Assembly: GCA_903864275.1 (NCBI GenBank)
Contig: CAIPFE010000063.1
Span: 62,001 to 126,000 of the forward strand
DNA from: an uncultured Mucilaginibacter sp.
GTDB lineage: Bacteria > Bacteroidota > Bacteroidia > Sphingobacteriales > Sphingobacteriaceae
Direction: 5' to 3'
Length of the DNA stretch: 64,000 nt
Positions 7,879-17,126 of the stretch are shown piece by piece. Every line of letters starts with the position of its first letter. Within the stretch, counting starts at the first letter, position 1. The notes beneath the pieces were generated by a model. It saw nothing but the letters and a program-made list of their open reading frames with translations. It did no database searches and was not told where the DNA came from. Made by a program: the position numbers and the translations under genes.

Positions 7879-9213
7879 TTATTTCAGGCTGACAGCATAC
7901 AAATCGCCGTCGGCGCTGCCGAAATACACCACACCTTTATCGATAACGGGCGAAGAGACTATTGGCCCAAGTGTGTACAACTCGTTCATTATAATTACTG
8001 ACGAACTATAAAGCTCATTGTTTTTCCCTTTTGAAAGGGAGTTATAGTCAAGCGTATCTTTATTCAATAATTTGCTGGCGTATGAATCCCTGCCTTTTGT
8101 AGTAAACTGGCCTGTTTGTTTGCCTGATATAAGGTTTATCGCGAAAAGCTTTCCTGTAAAATCGCCAAAGAAAGCGGTGTTTCCGGCTATAGCAGGCGAC
8201 GAATAAATATACCCGTTGGCTTTGAATTTGAATTTTTGTTTCCCTGTTTTTGCATCAAATGCCAGAAAGAGAAAAGTGTCGGATGTCCCTGTGCATACAA
8301 TGTCATCCTTTATTGCCGCAGTGGCCAATATCCAGGAGCCATTCGCGCTGTACTTCCAGGCCAGTTTCCCCGTGGCGGCGTTAAGTGCATAAAAATAGCC
8401 GTCCCTGGCGCCAAAATAAACCAGCCCGTTGGCACATACCGCCGAGGCCTGGATGCCTTCCATTAAATGAACCACCGGCTGATCGCCCGTTTTAAATTTC
8501 CAAACAAGTTTGCCCGTACCGGCGTCAACCGCGTACATGTAAGTATCCCAGCTGCCAAAATATAGTTTACCGTTATACAAAGCTGGACTGGTATGGATCA
8601 ACCCTTTTGTTTTAAATACCCATTTGAGCTTGCCGCTCCCTGCATCTAAAGCATATAAATTCCCATCGCCGCTGCCAAAATATAGGTTGTGGTTATTATC
8701 ATCCAATACCGGCGATGAAAGAAAAAAATCATAAAGATCAACCATATACTGGTCATGGGGTTTCATGGTCCATAAACCTTTGGCGCCCACTTTCTTTTCG
8801 CCGCCGGTTTTAAATTTCCAAATAAGTGCTCCCGTTTTGCTGTTAAGGGCATAGCAATAACCATCGAAACTGCCGAAATATACCATGGCATTAAATACCG
8901 CAGGCGAAGAATTAACGGCCCCGCCCGTGATAAATATCCAAAGCTGTTTGCCGGTTTTTACATCAATAGCATAAACGTCATGGTCTTCGCTGCCAAAATA
9001 AGCTACTCCCCTGCTTATTGCCGGGGATGAAAATATTTTGCCTTTCGCTTTGAATTTCCACCTTAAGCCGCCAAACGAAGTATAGTTTTTTCCAGTATAA
9101 AAGCCCGTATGTGTTGTGTTTGCATGAAATACTGGTGATAAAGCACTTGCGCCGGTTTGGCCAAAAGCAATATTGAGCCAAAGGGAAATAATGATAAGCA
9201 GGTATTTCGACAT
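7879..9213 (-). CDS. Exported PQQ-binding-like beta-propeller protein
   Basis: 444 residues with a signal peptide (about 1-18, ending NIAFGQ). It is built from seven to eight repeats of about 40-55 residues of the type YFGSGDGNLYALDAGSGKLK followed by W.FKTKG. These are the outer-strand tryptophan-docking motifs of PQQ/BamB-type propellers. No catalytic Asp/Glu/Lys arrangement of a quinoprotein dehydrogenase and no cytochrome motif is visible, so a scaffold or ligand-binding role in the periplasm is more likely than dehydrogenase activity. It ends 104 bases before the AhpD-like gene's upstream edge and seems to be a separate unit. Confidence 0.85.
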   Translation of the reverse strand: MSKYLLIIISLWLNIAFGQTGASALSPVFHANTTHTGFYTGKNYTSFGGLRWKFKAKGKIFSSPAISRGVAYFGSEDHDVYAIDVKTGKQLWIFITGGAVNSSPAVFNAMVYFGSFDGYCYALNSKTGALIWKFKTGGEKKVGAKGLWTMKPHDQYMVDLYDFFLSSPVLDDNNHNLYFGSGDGNLYALDAGSGKLKWVFKTKGLIHTSPALYNGKLYFGSWDTYMYAVDAGTGKLVWKFKTGDQPVVHLMEGIQASAVCANGLVYFGARDGYFYALNAATGKLAWKYSANGSWILATAAIKDDIVCTGTSDTFLFLAFDAKTGKQKFKFKANGYIYSSPAIAGNTAFFGDFTGKLFAINLISGKQTGQFTTKGRDSYASKLLNKDTLDYNSLSKGKNNELYSSSVIIMNELYTLGPIVSSPVIDKGVVYFGSADGDLYAVSLK

Positions 9214-9350
9214 AAATTTTTAGGAAATGAAAATCGGGGTTAATGCATCTCAAAAATAGTAAACTGAAACTCCATTGTTTGTTCAAAACTGGTTCAACTT
9301 TGTTCAAAAACGAACTCGCATGATTTTATTACCTAATTTTACATAGTGCT

Positions 9351-10091
9351 ATGGAATTAAGCGTAATAAAAACCGGTTTAGAAGAGATACAGGCTTTGCG
9401 TGTATTATTCCTGGCTGAAAACAATTTTCAATTTATTTATAACAAATGCCATGAAAATGGCTGGGCGGATACCTGGCTTTTCTTGCTGGATGGAGAAAAA
9501 ATTGGCTATGGCGCCGTATGGGGAGCTGAAAGAAGGGACGACAGGGATGCCATTTTTGAGTTTTATTTAGTAGGACCCAATAGAAAACTGGCAACCATGG
9601 TTTTTGAGAAATTCTGCTCCGCCTCCGGCGCCACGCTTATTGAATGCCAGAGTAATGATATGCTGCTATGCTCCATGCTGTATGAATTTGCACAAAACAT
9701 TAATGCCGAGGCGATACTTTTTGAAGACCATTTTCAAACGGAGCTTGCTATTCCGGACGTAATTTTCTCCCGGGAACCGGAAAAAGGCACAGGTGGCAAC
9801 GATGTGGGCGGCTATTTTTTACAGCAAAACGGTGAAGTAGTTGCCACGGGTGGATTTATGCTCAACTATAATAAACCCTACGCGGATATTTACATGGAAG
9901 TCAAAGAACCTTTCCGCCAAAAGGGATTGGGAAGCTTAATTATCCAGGAACTAAAAAAGGAAATTTACCTGCTGGGAATGGTTCCCGCAGCCCGGTGCAA
10001 TATCAGCAACAAGGCGTCAAAAGCAACTTTACTGAAGGCAGGGTTTAAAGTTTGCGGGGCTATTTTAAAAGGGGATATCAAAGGAAAATAA
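9351..10091 (+). CDS. GNAT-family N-acetyltransferase
   Basis: 246 residues. The C-terminal half (about 125-246) is a standard GNAT domain with the acetyl-CoA pyrophosphate loop RQKGLGSLI and the later segment ARCNISNKASKATLLKAGF. The N-terminal half (about 1-110) looks like a second, degenerate GNAT-like domain (WLFLLDGEKIGYGAVWGAE). It is therefore probably a two-domain acetyltransferase. The substrate cannot be told from sequence. It is divergent from the propeller gene and has no obvious operon partner. Confidence 0.8.
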   Translation: MELSVIKTGLEEIQALRVLFLAENNFQFIYNKCHENGWADTWLFLLDGEKIGYGAVWGAERRDDRDAIFEFYLVGPNRKLATMVFEKFCSASGATLIECQSNDMLLCSMLYEFAQNINAEAILFEDHFQTELAIPDVIFSREPEKGTGGNDVGGYFLQQNGEVVATGGFMLNYNKPYADIYMEVKEPFRQKGLGSLIIQELKKEIYLLGMVPAARCNISNKASKATLLKAGFKVCGAILKGDIKGK

Positions 10092-10186
10092 AATTGAAAA
10101 ACCGCGATTAAAAATATTGGACCTTCTTTTTTGATTTTATTTTTTCAGAACTTTATCAGGATAAATCTGAATTATCGCAAAATTTT

Positions 10187-11368
10187 ATGACAAATCCTGC
10201 TTCAAATCATGGCATTGACGCAGCAACAACGCTGGCGAAAAGGATCCGTTCTATCGACCTGCTGCGCGGCGCGGTTATGGTGCTGATGGCCATTGACCAT
10301 GTGCGTGTATATTCAGGCATGCCTGCGGGCGGCCCCACGGCTGGTATTTTCTTTACGCGTTGGGTTACCCATTTTTGTGTGCCTGCGTTTGTTTTCTTCG
10401 CAGGGACCAGCGCCTTTTTGTACGGAAATAGAATCAACGACAAAGGCAAGTTGGTGCGCTACCTGGTTACCCGTGGCCTTTTGTTAGTAGTGATCGAGCT
10501 TACCTTCCTTCGCTTTTGCTGGACGTTTAATTTTAATTATGACCAATTTACCCTGGCAGGAGTTATCTGGATGCTGGGCTGGTGCATGGTGTTGCTGGCA
10601 GCTTTCGTCCGGCTTCCTGCCCGCGCCATAGCCATTACGGGGCTTTGCATTATGTTTTTGCAGCAGGCCTTTCAATTTCTGCCGCATATCTTGCCGGTTG
10701 GCTGGCGAAGTTCTTTCGGTATGTTATGGGAGTTCATTTATCCATCGGGTTTCGATGGGCCGCCGCATATATTCATCCTCTATGTGCTTGTGCCATGGAT
10801 CGGTGTGATGATGGCAGGCTACGGATTTGGCAAAATATTAACCGGTGATCCCATTTACCGGCGTAAGTTTTGCCTTTGGGTGGGATGGTCGGCCACTGCT
10901 GTTTTCCTTATCGCGGGCAGCCTCGTTATTCTTTTGGGCCCTCCTGCAAAGAATAACATGCCTTTTATTTTCCGCCTGCTTGCACAACAAAAATACCCTG
11001 CGTCGCAGCTTTACCTGCTCATGACGCTTGGCCCGCTCATCGCGCTCATACCTTTTGCCGAACGTGTACAAGGCTGGTTTGCCGACGTACTGACCACCTT
11101 TGGCCGTGTACCACTTTTTTATTACCTGCTGCACATCCCGCTCATTCATGTGGCTGCACTTTTAGTAAATCTTATAAGGGAAGGCAGCGCAAATCAGAAC
11201 TTGTACAGCACCGCGCCATTCACCGAGATCGACGAAGTACACCGCTGGGGATTACCGCTACTCTACCTGGTATTTGCAATAGTTGAAGTTCTGCTATATT
11301 TTGTTTGCCGCCGGTATGCGAAATATAAGCTTGAACATCCCGAAAAAAAGTGGCTGAAGTATATTTAA
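10187..11368 (+). CDS. DUF1624 / heparan-alpha-glucosaminide acetyltransferase-like membrane protein
   Basis: 393 residues, about ten transmembrane helices. The N-terminus carries the family signature RIRSIDLLRGAVMVLMAIDH, shared by DUF1624/HGSNAT-type and acyltransferase-3-like membrane enzymes. HFCVPAFVFFAGTSAFLYG follows, and later VPLFYYLLHIPLIHVAALL. Members move acyl groups across the cytoplasmic membrane, often onto sugars or peptidoglycan; the substrate here is unknown. It is monocistronic by spacing (95 bp upstream, 120 bp downstream). Confidence 0.8.
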   Translation: MTNPASNHGIDAATTLAKRIRSIDLLRGAVMVLMAIDHVRVYSGMPAGGPTAGIFFTRWVTHFCVPAFVFFAGTSAFLYGNRINDKGKLVRYLVTRGLLLVVIELTFLRFCWTFNFNYDQFTLAGVIWMLGWCMVLLAAFVRLPARAIAITGLCIMFLQQAFQFLPHILPVGWRSSFGMLWEFIYPSGFDGPPHIFILYVLVPWIGVMMAGYGFGKILTGDPIYRRKFCLWVGWSATAVFLIAGSLVILLGPPAKNNMPFIFRLLAQQKYPASQLYLLMTLGPLIALIPFAERVQGWFADVLTTFGRVPLFYYLLHIPLIHVAALLVNLIREGSANQNLYSTAPFTEIDEVHRWGLPLLYLVFAIVEVLLYFVCRRYAKYKLEHPEKKWLKYI

Positions 11369-11488
11369 ACTGCGATCGGGGCGTTATTCCGATGAATTGG
11401 GTGGCCGTGAAAATATTATCATAATGTAACATCCAGCCCGCTTAACTTGTCAAATAAATTAATATTTTAGCCATAAATCAATTTCAAT

Positions 11489-12820
11489 ATGCAAATACAA
11501 AAAAACATTTTGTGTGCTTTAGCTGCGTTTGCCTTTACAGGTTTAACCGCGAAGGCGCAAAAAGTAGAATTTATTGAATACGACCTTCCTAATGGATTGC
11601 ACGTTATTCTGCACGATGACCACCACGCGCCTGTTGTAGCTGTGTCGGTGATGTACCACGTGGGCTCAAAAAACGAAGAACCGGGCCGTACCGGCTTTGC
11701 GCACTTTTTTGAACACCTGTTATTTGAGGGCAGTGACAATATAAAGCGCGGGCAGTTTTTTAAAATCGTATCGGGCAATGGCGGTCAGAACAACGCAAAC
11801 ACCACCCAGGACCGAACTTTTTATTACGAGGTTTTTCCGTCGAATCAGCTGGAAACCGGTTTATGGCTTGAAAGCGAGCGCATGATGCACCCGGTGATTA
11901 ACGATATCGGCGTAAAAACCCAGGATGAGGTGGTGAAAGAAGAGAAACGCCAGAGCTTTGATAACCGCCCGTATGGCAACGTGATAAATGACATAGCCGC
12001 GGCGCTGTTTACAAACCACCCTTATCACAACGGGGTAATCGGCGAAATGAAGGACATTGACGCAGCAAAACTTGATGAATTTAAAGCATTTTTTAAACAG
12101 TATTACGCGCCCAACAATGCCGTATTAACTATTGCGGGTGATATCGACGTAGCAAAAACAAAGCCATTGATAGATGCTTATTTTGGCCCCGTACCCCGCG
12201 GTGCGGCTATAGTTTACCATAAAGTTGAAGAAGCGCCGATCACCAAACAGGTTATTGATACTGCTTATGATGCCAACGTACAGATACCGGCCATATTAGC
12301 AGCCTATCGCGTGCCCGGCAGGGATACAAGGGATTCGAAAGTGATGGAGATGATCTCGACGATGCTATCAGGCGGTGCCAGCGCCAGGATGAACAAAAAA
12401 ATGGTGGACGATAAAAAAGAAGCCCTGCAGGTTTTTGCCTTTAACTATGCACTCGAAGATTATGGCATGTATATTATCGGGGCTTTGCCAAGCGGAGGGG
12501 CGGCGCCTGCAACTTTGTTAAGCGATATGGATGAAGAAATTGTAAAACTGCAGACCGATCTGATAACAACCGATGATTTTCAGAAACTGCAAAACCAGTT
12601 TGAGGACAATTTTGTAAATGCCAATACACGCATGCTCGGCATCGCCGAAAACCTGTCAAACGGTTATACTTTTTATCATAAAGATACCAATCATATTAAT
12701 GAGGAGCTTACTGAAATAAGGTCGATAACAAGAGAGGAAATAAGGGACGCTGCAAAGAAGTATTTAAATACCAACCAGCGACTTGTGTTGTATTATCTTC
12801 CTAAAGCCAAAGCCCAATAA
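11489..12820 (+). CDS. M16-family zinc metallopeptidase (catalytic subunit)
   Basis: 443 residues with a signal peptide (about 1-23, ending LTAKAQ). It carries the inverted zinc motif HFFEH (His72, Glu75, His76) and the downstream GLWLESERM glutamate expected as third ligand, so it is the active half of an M16B pair. A second M16 domain follows from about residue 180 (YYAPNNAVLTIAGDIDVAKT). It acts in the periplasm on peptides or small proteins. The next gene, 21 bp downstream, encodes a partner that lacks the zinc motif, the classic M16B heterodimer arrangement. Confidence 0.92.
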   Translation: MQIQKNILCALAAFAFTGLTAKAQKVEFIEYDLPNGLHVILHDDHHAPVVAVSVMYHVGSKNEEPGRTGFAHFFEHLLFEGSDNIKRGQFFKIVSGNGGQNNANTTQDRTFYYEVFPSNQLETGLWLESERMMHPVINDIGVKTQDEVVKEEKRQSFDNRPYGNVINDIAAALFTNHPYHNGVIGEMKDIDAAKLDEFKAFFKQYYAPNNAVLTIAGDIDVAKTKPLIDAYFGPVPRGAAIVYHKVEEAPITKQVIDTAYDANVQIPAILAAYRVPGRDTRDSKVMEMISTMLSGGASARMNKKMVDDKKEALQVFAFNYALEDYGMYIIGALPSGGAAPATLLSDMDEEIVKLQTDLITTDDFQKLQNQFEDNFVNANTRMLGIAENLSNGYTFYHKDTNHINEELTEIRSITREEIRDAAKKYLNTNQRLVLYYLPKAKAQ

Positions 12821-12841
12821 TTAATCTATAGCACGAAAAAG

Positions 12842-14932
12842 ATGATGAAGAAATTTATAATGATAGCAGCCCTGGCACTATTGGTGCAATATACACAGGC
12901 GCAGATAACCATCGACCGCAGTAAACAGCCAACACCGGGCCCGGCCCCTGTTTTGAGTATTAAAGACCCGGTAATGTATAAATTGCCAAATGGCATCACC
13001 GTTTTGGTGGTTGAGGATCACAGGCTGCCAAAAGTTACGGCAAATTTTGTGATCGATGCCGGCCCGATTACCGAGGGCAGCAAAGCGGGTGTACAATCCC
13101 TGATGGGCAATATGCTGAGTGAAGGCACCAAGACTTTACCCAAAGCGGCCTTTGACGAAGCAGTTGATAAAATTGGCGCCACTGTAAACCTTACTTCTAC
13201 CGGCGGCTTTACATCGGCGCTAACACGATATTTTAAAAACGCTTTCACTTTAATGGGCCAGGCGCTAAAAGAGCCTGCATTCACACAGGAATCGTTTGAT
13301 AAGTTAAAAACACAGGAACTTACGGGCTTAAAGGCGCAGGAAAAGAGCGCAAAGGCAATAGCTCAACGCGTGGATAATGCGCTGGCTTATGGCAAAACAC
13401 ATCCTAACGGTGAGTTTGAAACCGAAGAAACAGTGCAGAATTTGACTTTGCAGGATATTAAAGATTTTTACAGCAAATATATTACGCCATCCAGGTCGTA
13501 CCTGACTATTATCGGCGACATTACTCCGGCTGACGCAAAACTTTTGGCAACCGAAGTATTCGACTCGTGGAAGGGAGCCATGTTAACATTGCCAAAGCTG
13601 CCGGAAGTAGCCAATCCTGCCAAAACAGAAATCGACGTGGTTGATGTGCCGAATGCTGTACAGTCAGAGATCAGCGTGATCAACCTTGTCAGTCTTAGAA
13701 AAAGTGATCCCGATTATTTTCCCGCCCTGCTTGCCAATTACATTTTAGGCGGCGGCCCCGAAAGTTATTTGTTTATGGACCTGCGCGAGAAACATGGCTT
13801 TACTTATGGCGCTTATTCCAGTATAAGCGCAAACAGGTTTCAAAGTACTTTTGACGCTTCGGCCTCCGTACGCACACCAAAAACGGACAGCGCGGTAGCT
13901 GAATTTTTAGGCCAGATAAAACGGATACGGACAGAAAAAGTATCGGACGAGGAATTAAGAACTGCGAAAGCATTGTATAATGGCTCATTCGCACTTGGTT
14001 TGGAAGATCCGGCCCGAACCGCGACATTCGCCAGCACTATACTTATAGATAACCTCCCAGCCGATTTTTATAAAACCTACCTTCAAAAAGTAAACGCGGT
14101 AACTGCGGATGATGTGATGCGTGTTGCCCAAAAATATATGGATTACGATGGCGCCCGCGTGGTAATAGTTGGTAATGCGTCAAAATTCGTAGACGGGCTG
14201 AAGGAGGCGGGGTATCCTGTTAAAATGTATGATAAGTTTGCAAACCCTGTAGTTGAAGGCGCAAATGCTGCCGCCACGCCGGATGTGAAAGCAAGCGACG
14301 TAATTAAAAATTATATTGATGCTATCGGGGGCGCTGCGGAACTTAACAAAGTAACTTCAATTGATGCCACCATGACCATGGCCGTGCAGGGAATGACGAT
14401 GAATCTGAATGAGAAAAAAATGGTGCCTAATAAAGACGTTGAGACCATCACTATGAATAACAATATAGTGATGAAATCGGTATTTGATGGCAACACAGGT
14501 TATCAGCAGCAAATGGGCAATAAAAAAGATTTGACTGCCGAGGAGATAGCGCAAAAAAAGGTTTTTACCAGCTTGACCCAGCAACTTGATTATTTGAACA
14601 ACCCGGCATTTAAATTAACCGTTAAAGGCATACAAAAAGTAAACGGCGCTAATGCCTACCAGGTTGATGTTACCGACCCCACTGGCAAAACGTCAACCGA
14701 TTATTACGATGTGCAAAGCAAACTGCTTGTAAAAAACGAAAGTACTACAGTAAGCGACGGTAATTCAATAATGCAGACCTTCGAGCTTAGCGATTACCGC
14801 AAGGTGGGTAATATAATGTTCCCATACAAGTCAACAATAACACAATCTGCAGGCGGCAAGGACCAAACCTTTTTATTGAATGTAACCGATGTGAAATTAA
14901 ATACCGGCGTAACCGCGGATGATTTTAAATAG
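12842..14932 (+). CDS. M16-family non-catalytic subunit with C-terminal lipoprotein-sorting-like domain
   Basis: 696 residues with signal peptide (about 1-20). Residues about 40-470 are two M16 domains that lack HxxEH: at the equivalent position the sequence reads VQSLMGNMLSEG. The substrate-binding arginine/tyrosine segment is present (REKHGFTYGAYSSI). About 490-696 is an extra domain, beginning ASDVIKNYIDAIGG and continuing with beta strands such as YYDVQSKLLVKNEST, that resembles LolA/DUF4292-type lipid-binding folds. It is co-transcribed with the catalytic subunit 21 bp upstream and ends at a strong terminator. This fusion is seen in other Bacteroidota. Confidence 0.88.
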   Translation: MMKKFIMIAALALLVQYTQAQITIDRSKQPTPGPAPVLSIKDPVMYKLPNGITVLVVEDHRLPKVTANFVIDAGPITEGSKAGVQSLMGNMLSEGTKTLPKAAFDEAVDKIGATVNLTSTGGFTSALTRYFKNAFTLMGQALKEPAFTQESFDKLKTQELTGLKAQEKSAKAIAQRVDNALAYGKTHPNGEFETEETVQNLTLQDIKDFYSKYITPSRSYLTIIGDITPADAKLLATEVFDSWKGAMLTLPKLPEVANPAKTEIDVVDVPNAVQSEISVINLVSLRKSDPDYFPALLANYILGGGPESYLFMDLREKHGFTYGAYSSISANRFQSTFDASASVRTPKTDSAVAEFLGQIKRIRTEKVSDEELRTAKALYNGSFALGLEDPARTATFASTILIDNLPADFYKTYLQKVNAVTADDVMRVAQKYMDYDGARVVIVGNASKFVDGLKEAGYPVKMYDKFANPVVEGANAAATPDVKASDVIKNYIDAIGGAAELNKVTSIDATMTMAVQGMTMNLNEKKMVPNKDVETITMNNNIVMKSVFDGNTGYQQQMGNKKDLTAEEIAQKKVFTSLTQQLDYLNNPAFKLTVKGIQKVNGANAYQVDVTDPTGKTSTDYYDVQSKLLVKNESTTVSDGNSIMQTFELSDYRKVGNIMFPYKSTITQSAGGKDQTFLLNVTDVKLNTGVTADDFK

Positions 14933-14954
14933 GCTGCGGCATTGATGCTATTTG

Positions 14955-14987
14955 AAAAAGAGCTTGCTTTTGGCAGGCTCTTTTTTT
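14955..14987 (+). terminator. Intrinsic terminator after the M16 operon
   Basis: The stem aaaaagagcttgc / gcaggctcttttt has a short T-rich loop and a trailing T run, 23 bases after the stop codon of the second M16 gene. Confidence 0.85.
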
Positions 14988-15038
14988 ATCGCATTGGTCA
15001 ACTTGCCAACAAAAAGGTAAAATGGTATCTTTAATAAA

Positions 15039-15506
15039 ATGAAATACCCCCTAGCTTTCAAATCCATTACGACAAAAACTGAATTTTATTCAGAAGTAGT
15101 TGAAATGAATAAAAAAGCGTCCGATTATCTTTCAAGTTTTGATTGGTGCAGGCAGATCAAAACAAGTTCGATTTATTTAAATCTTGGTTCAACGCTGTGT
15201 GTTTTTCTTTTCGAAATTAAAAATAGCGCCAGTAACGATGATAACTTTTTGTGGGTAGTGGTAGGTGATATTCCCTCATTGTATTTAGATACACATGGGC
15301 CTAAAACTACAGCAGAAGTTTTAGAGGATTATACTAATTTGGCAGATAACTGGGTCGTCCATATTAAGGAAAGAAAATCAGTTAAAGATTGCTATCCATT
15401 TATGACCGAACCGACAATTGAAATGGCTGATATGTTAGAAAAAAGGAGCCTTTTTATAAAAAATACGCTAATTAACAATATTGAAAATATATCCTTAAAA
15501 TTATAG
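15039..15506 (+). CDS. Hypothetical protein
   Basis: 155 residues, no signal peptide or membrane segment; I do not recognise a family. The sequence mixes helices and strands (TEFYSEVVEMNKKASDYLSS; FLFEIKNSASNDDNFLWVVV; GDIPSLYLDTHGPKTTAEVL), and the last reads like an immunity-protein or DUF-type fold of small alpha/beta proteins. The DNA is more AT-rich than the surrounding peptidase genes, a hint of more recent acquisition. A possible -7 element TATCTTTA lies at about 15024. It is followed 76 bp later by another small unknown gene on the same strand. Confidence 0.65.
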   Translation: MKYPLAFKSITTKTEFYSEVVEMNKKASDYLSSFDWCRQIKTSSIYLNLGSTLCVFLFEIKNSASNDDNFLWVVVGDIPSLYLDTHGPKTTAEVLEDYTNLADNWVVHIKERKSVKDCYPFMTEPTIEMADMLEKRSLFIKNTLINNIENISLKL

Positions 15507-15582
15507 TCATGTTTGAGGCAATTAAGACAGAACATCAATATAAGCATTATCCACTAAGAGACTAATTTTTATCTGTACCTGA

Positions 15583-16047
15583 ATGGAAATCGATAACAAA
15601 AAAATATTTCTGGGGATGGCTGTGTTTGCTTTCTTTTTGATCAGTATCATCATATCACAATCCTTTAATGCGCAAAGAAAAGCTGATGAGCAAAAGATAC
15701 GCAAGGCCGAAATTGGCAAGCTGCAATTTAAAGGAAAGGTGATCAGCTCAAAAATTTACAGGTATTATGGCAAAAATTATTACCTGGTATGCGTAAAGCT
15801 CGATTCGGCAAACGTGAAAAACTTATACGTTTTTAATAACCTCGACTGCATCAAAATTAAAAACGGCATGGCAACTTTTGCCGCCGGCTATTTAAACCAC
15901 GTTTTAGGCACAGTTGATTCGGTTGCTGTAAATATCAACAACAGCGGCAAGGTGATATTCCATTACAAAAACTACGCACGGGATGAACATCCTTTAGGGT
16001 TTGATCCGATGGGCTTAAAGGAAAGCGATTTGAATGCCTGTAATTAA
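15583..16047 (+). CDS. Hypothetical membrane-anchored protein
   Basis: 154 residues. A single N-terminal hydrophobic helix (FLGMAVFAFFLISIIISQSF) is followed by a charged linker and a beta-rich domain (GKVISSKIYRYYGKNYYLVC; a glycine/valine strand around LGTVDSVAVNINNSGKVIF). The topology suggests an anchored periplasmic domain. No family recognised. It converges with the acetolactate decarboxylase gene, whose stop lies only 14 bases away. Confidence 0.65.
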   Translation: MEIDNKKIFLGMAVFAFFLISIIISQSFNAQRKADEQKIRKAEIGKLQFKGKVISSKIYRYYGKNYYLVCVKLDSANVKNLYVFNNLDCIKIKNGMATFAAGYLNHVLGTVDSVAVNINNSGKVIFHYKNYARDEHPLGFDPMGLKESDLNACN

Positions 16048-16060
16048 CCCAAGCGCAACT

Positions 16061-16870
16061 TCACGGCTTCTTCCCATTCTCAACACTTTTTATCTCTTCC
16101 TTGCGATCTTTCCTGAAATCGAAATTTTTAAAATCATTGGTTTGGGGTAGGTCGATGGTATAGCTGGTAAGGGCATCCACTTCAATGGTAATATTATCTG
16201 CAGTAAGGTCTATCATGTGACCGCCTTTGTCTTTGCTATCCGATAAAAAATGAAAATGGTACCCGCTGATCATGGATCCTTCGGTAAAAGCGGGCAGCCT
16301 GTAGCCTACCAGGTCGCCGTTGATGGTGCGGAACTCAAAAAAATGCTGCTTATCGAGCATGGCGGCCAATGGCAAGTATGGTTTTTGGTGCACCGGCGGG
16401 AAAGCCCTCGTTTTTACATAACTGAAGCTGCCAACGATATGAATAGCATACATCCCGTTTTGGTTGGTGAGTACACTATCGAGGTAATGGAAAAGCGCTG
16501 CTTTATTTAGCTGTTTCCAGGGCTTGAACACTTTATTGGCATGAAAAAAGCATACTGCAGCATACGGCGTTTTGCCGGTATCGCCCATCAAAGTGGTTTT
16601 GCCGGTAAACTGTGTCTGGTAAAATTTACCATGGAGCATGGTCAACTCGCCATCAAGTTTGGCCGGTGCGCCGAGGCCAAAATCGCCGTGCTGTTTTAGT
16701 TTGTTATAGGGGTAATAAGCATCGTATAAACCGCCTATAAGACCGGCAGCGTACCCGGCACTGAATAAGTTGCCATAATCCGGCTTTGCTTTCTGCTGGG
16801 CAGTGGCTGCAAAATTCAAATAGAACGTTAATATAATGATGATGCAGAAATACTTAGTTATCATTTTCAT
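16061..16870 (-). CDS. budA: Acetolactate decarboxylase, exported
   Basis: About 269 residues from the ATG at 16870. The frame continues upstream to 16948, but only this start gives a signal peptide (TKYFCIIIILTFYLNFAATA). BudA-type enzymes convert (S)-2-acetolactate to (R)-acetoin with a His-coordinated zinc. The family blocks are visible: LDGELTMLHGKFYQ (the substrate-entry strand), EGSMISGYHFHFLS (His-x-His zinc ligands and the preceding Glu) and KGGHMIDL (third His). Export is odd for an enzyme whose classical substrate is cytoplasmic. It either scavenges extracellular acetolactate or acts on a related compound. Confidence 0.85.
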   Translation of the reverse strand: MKMITKYFCIIIILTFYLNFAATAQQKAKPDYGNLFSAGYAAGLIGGLYDAYYPYNKLKQHGDFGLGAPAKLDGELTMLHGKFYQTQFTGKTTLMGDTGKTPYAAVCFFHANKVFKPWKQLNKAALFHYLDSVLTNQNGMYAIHIVGSFSYVKTRAFPPVHQKPYLPLAAMLDKQHFFEFRTINGDLVGYRLPAFTEGSMISGYHFHFLSDSKDKGGHMIDLTADNITIEVDALTSYTIDLPQTNDFKNFDFRKDRKEEIKSVENGKKP

Positions 16871-16966
16871 TTTAAAGCTGTTTAACCCGGTTGTTGTTTT
16901 ATCGATTTTGAAAAAATAAAAATGCCGGCCATAATAACAATACCCCATAAAAGCTTTATGCCCTTT

Positions 16967-17045
16967 GTGAAATCCTTTGCGTTCTTTGTGGTAAAAACCA
17001 AACCACTAAGGCCACGAAAATCTTACGATGAACACTAAGAAGACC
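16967..17045. repeat. Imperfect inverted repeat of the ACCACTAAGG type
   Basis: The segment around tgcgttctttgtggtaaaaa and accactaaggccacgaaaat forms a degenerate hairpin: tttgtggt pairs with accactaa and the flanking arms pair partly. It lies between the divergent acetolactate decarboxylase and DsbA-like genes. Its wording resembles dispersed intergenic hairpins I recall from other environmental genomes, but only one copy is in this window. Confidence 0.45.
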
Positions 17046-17126
17046 CACCAACCTGCCATTATTTTACTTTGCCCTTACGGGGATGTTAAAGTAGTGAATT
17101 AACTTTGTATCTTAAACAGGATAGTT

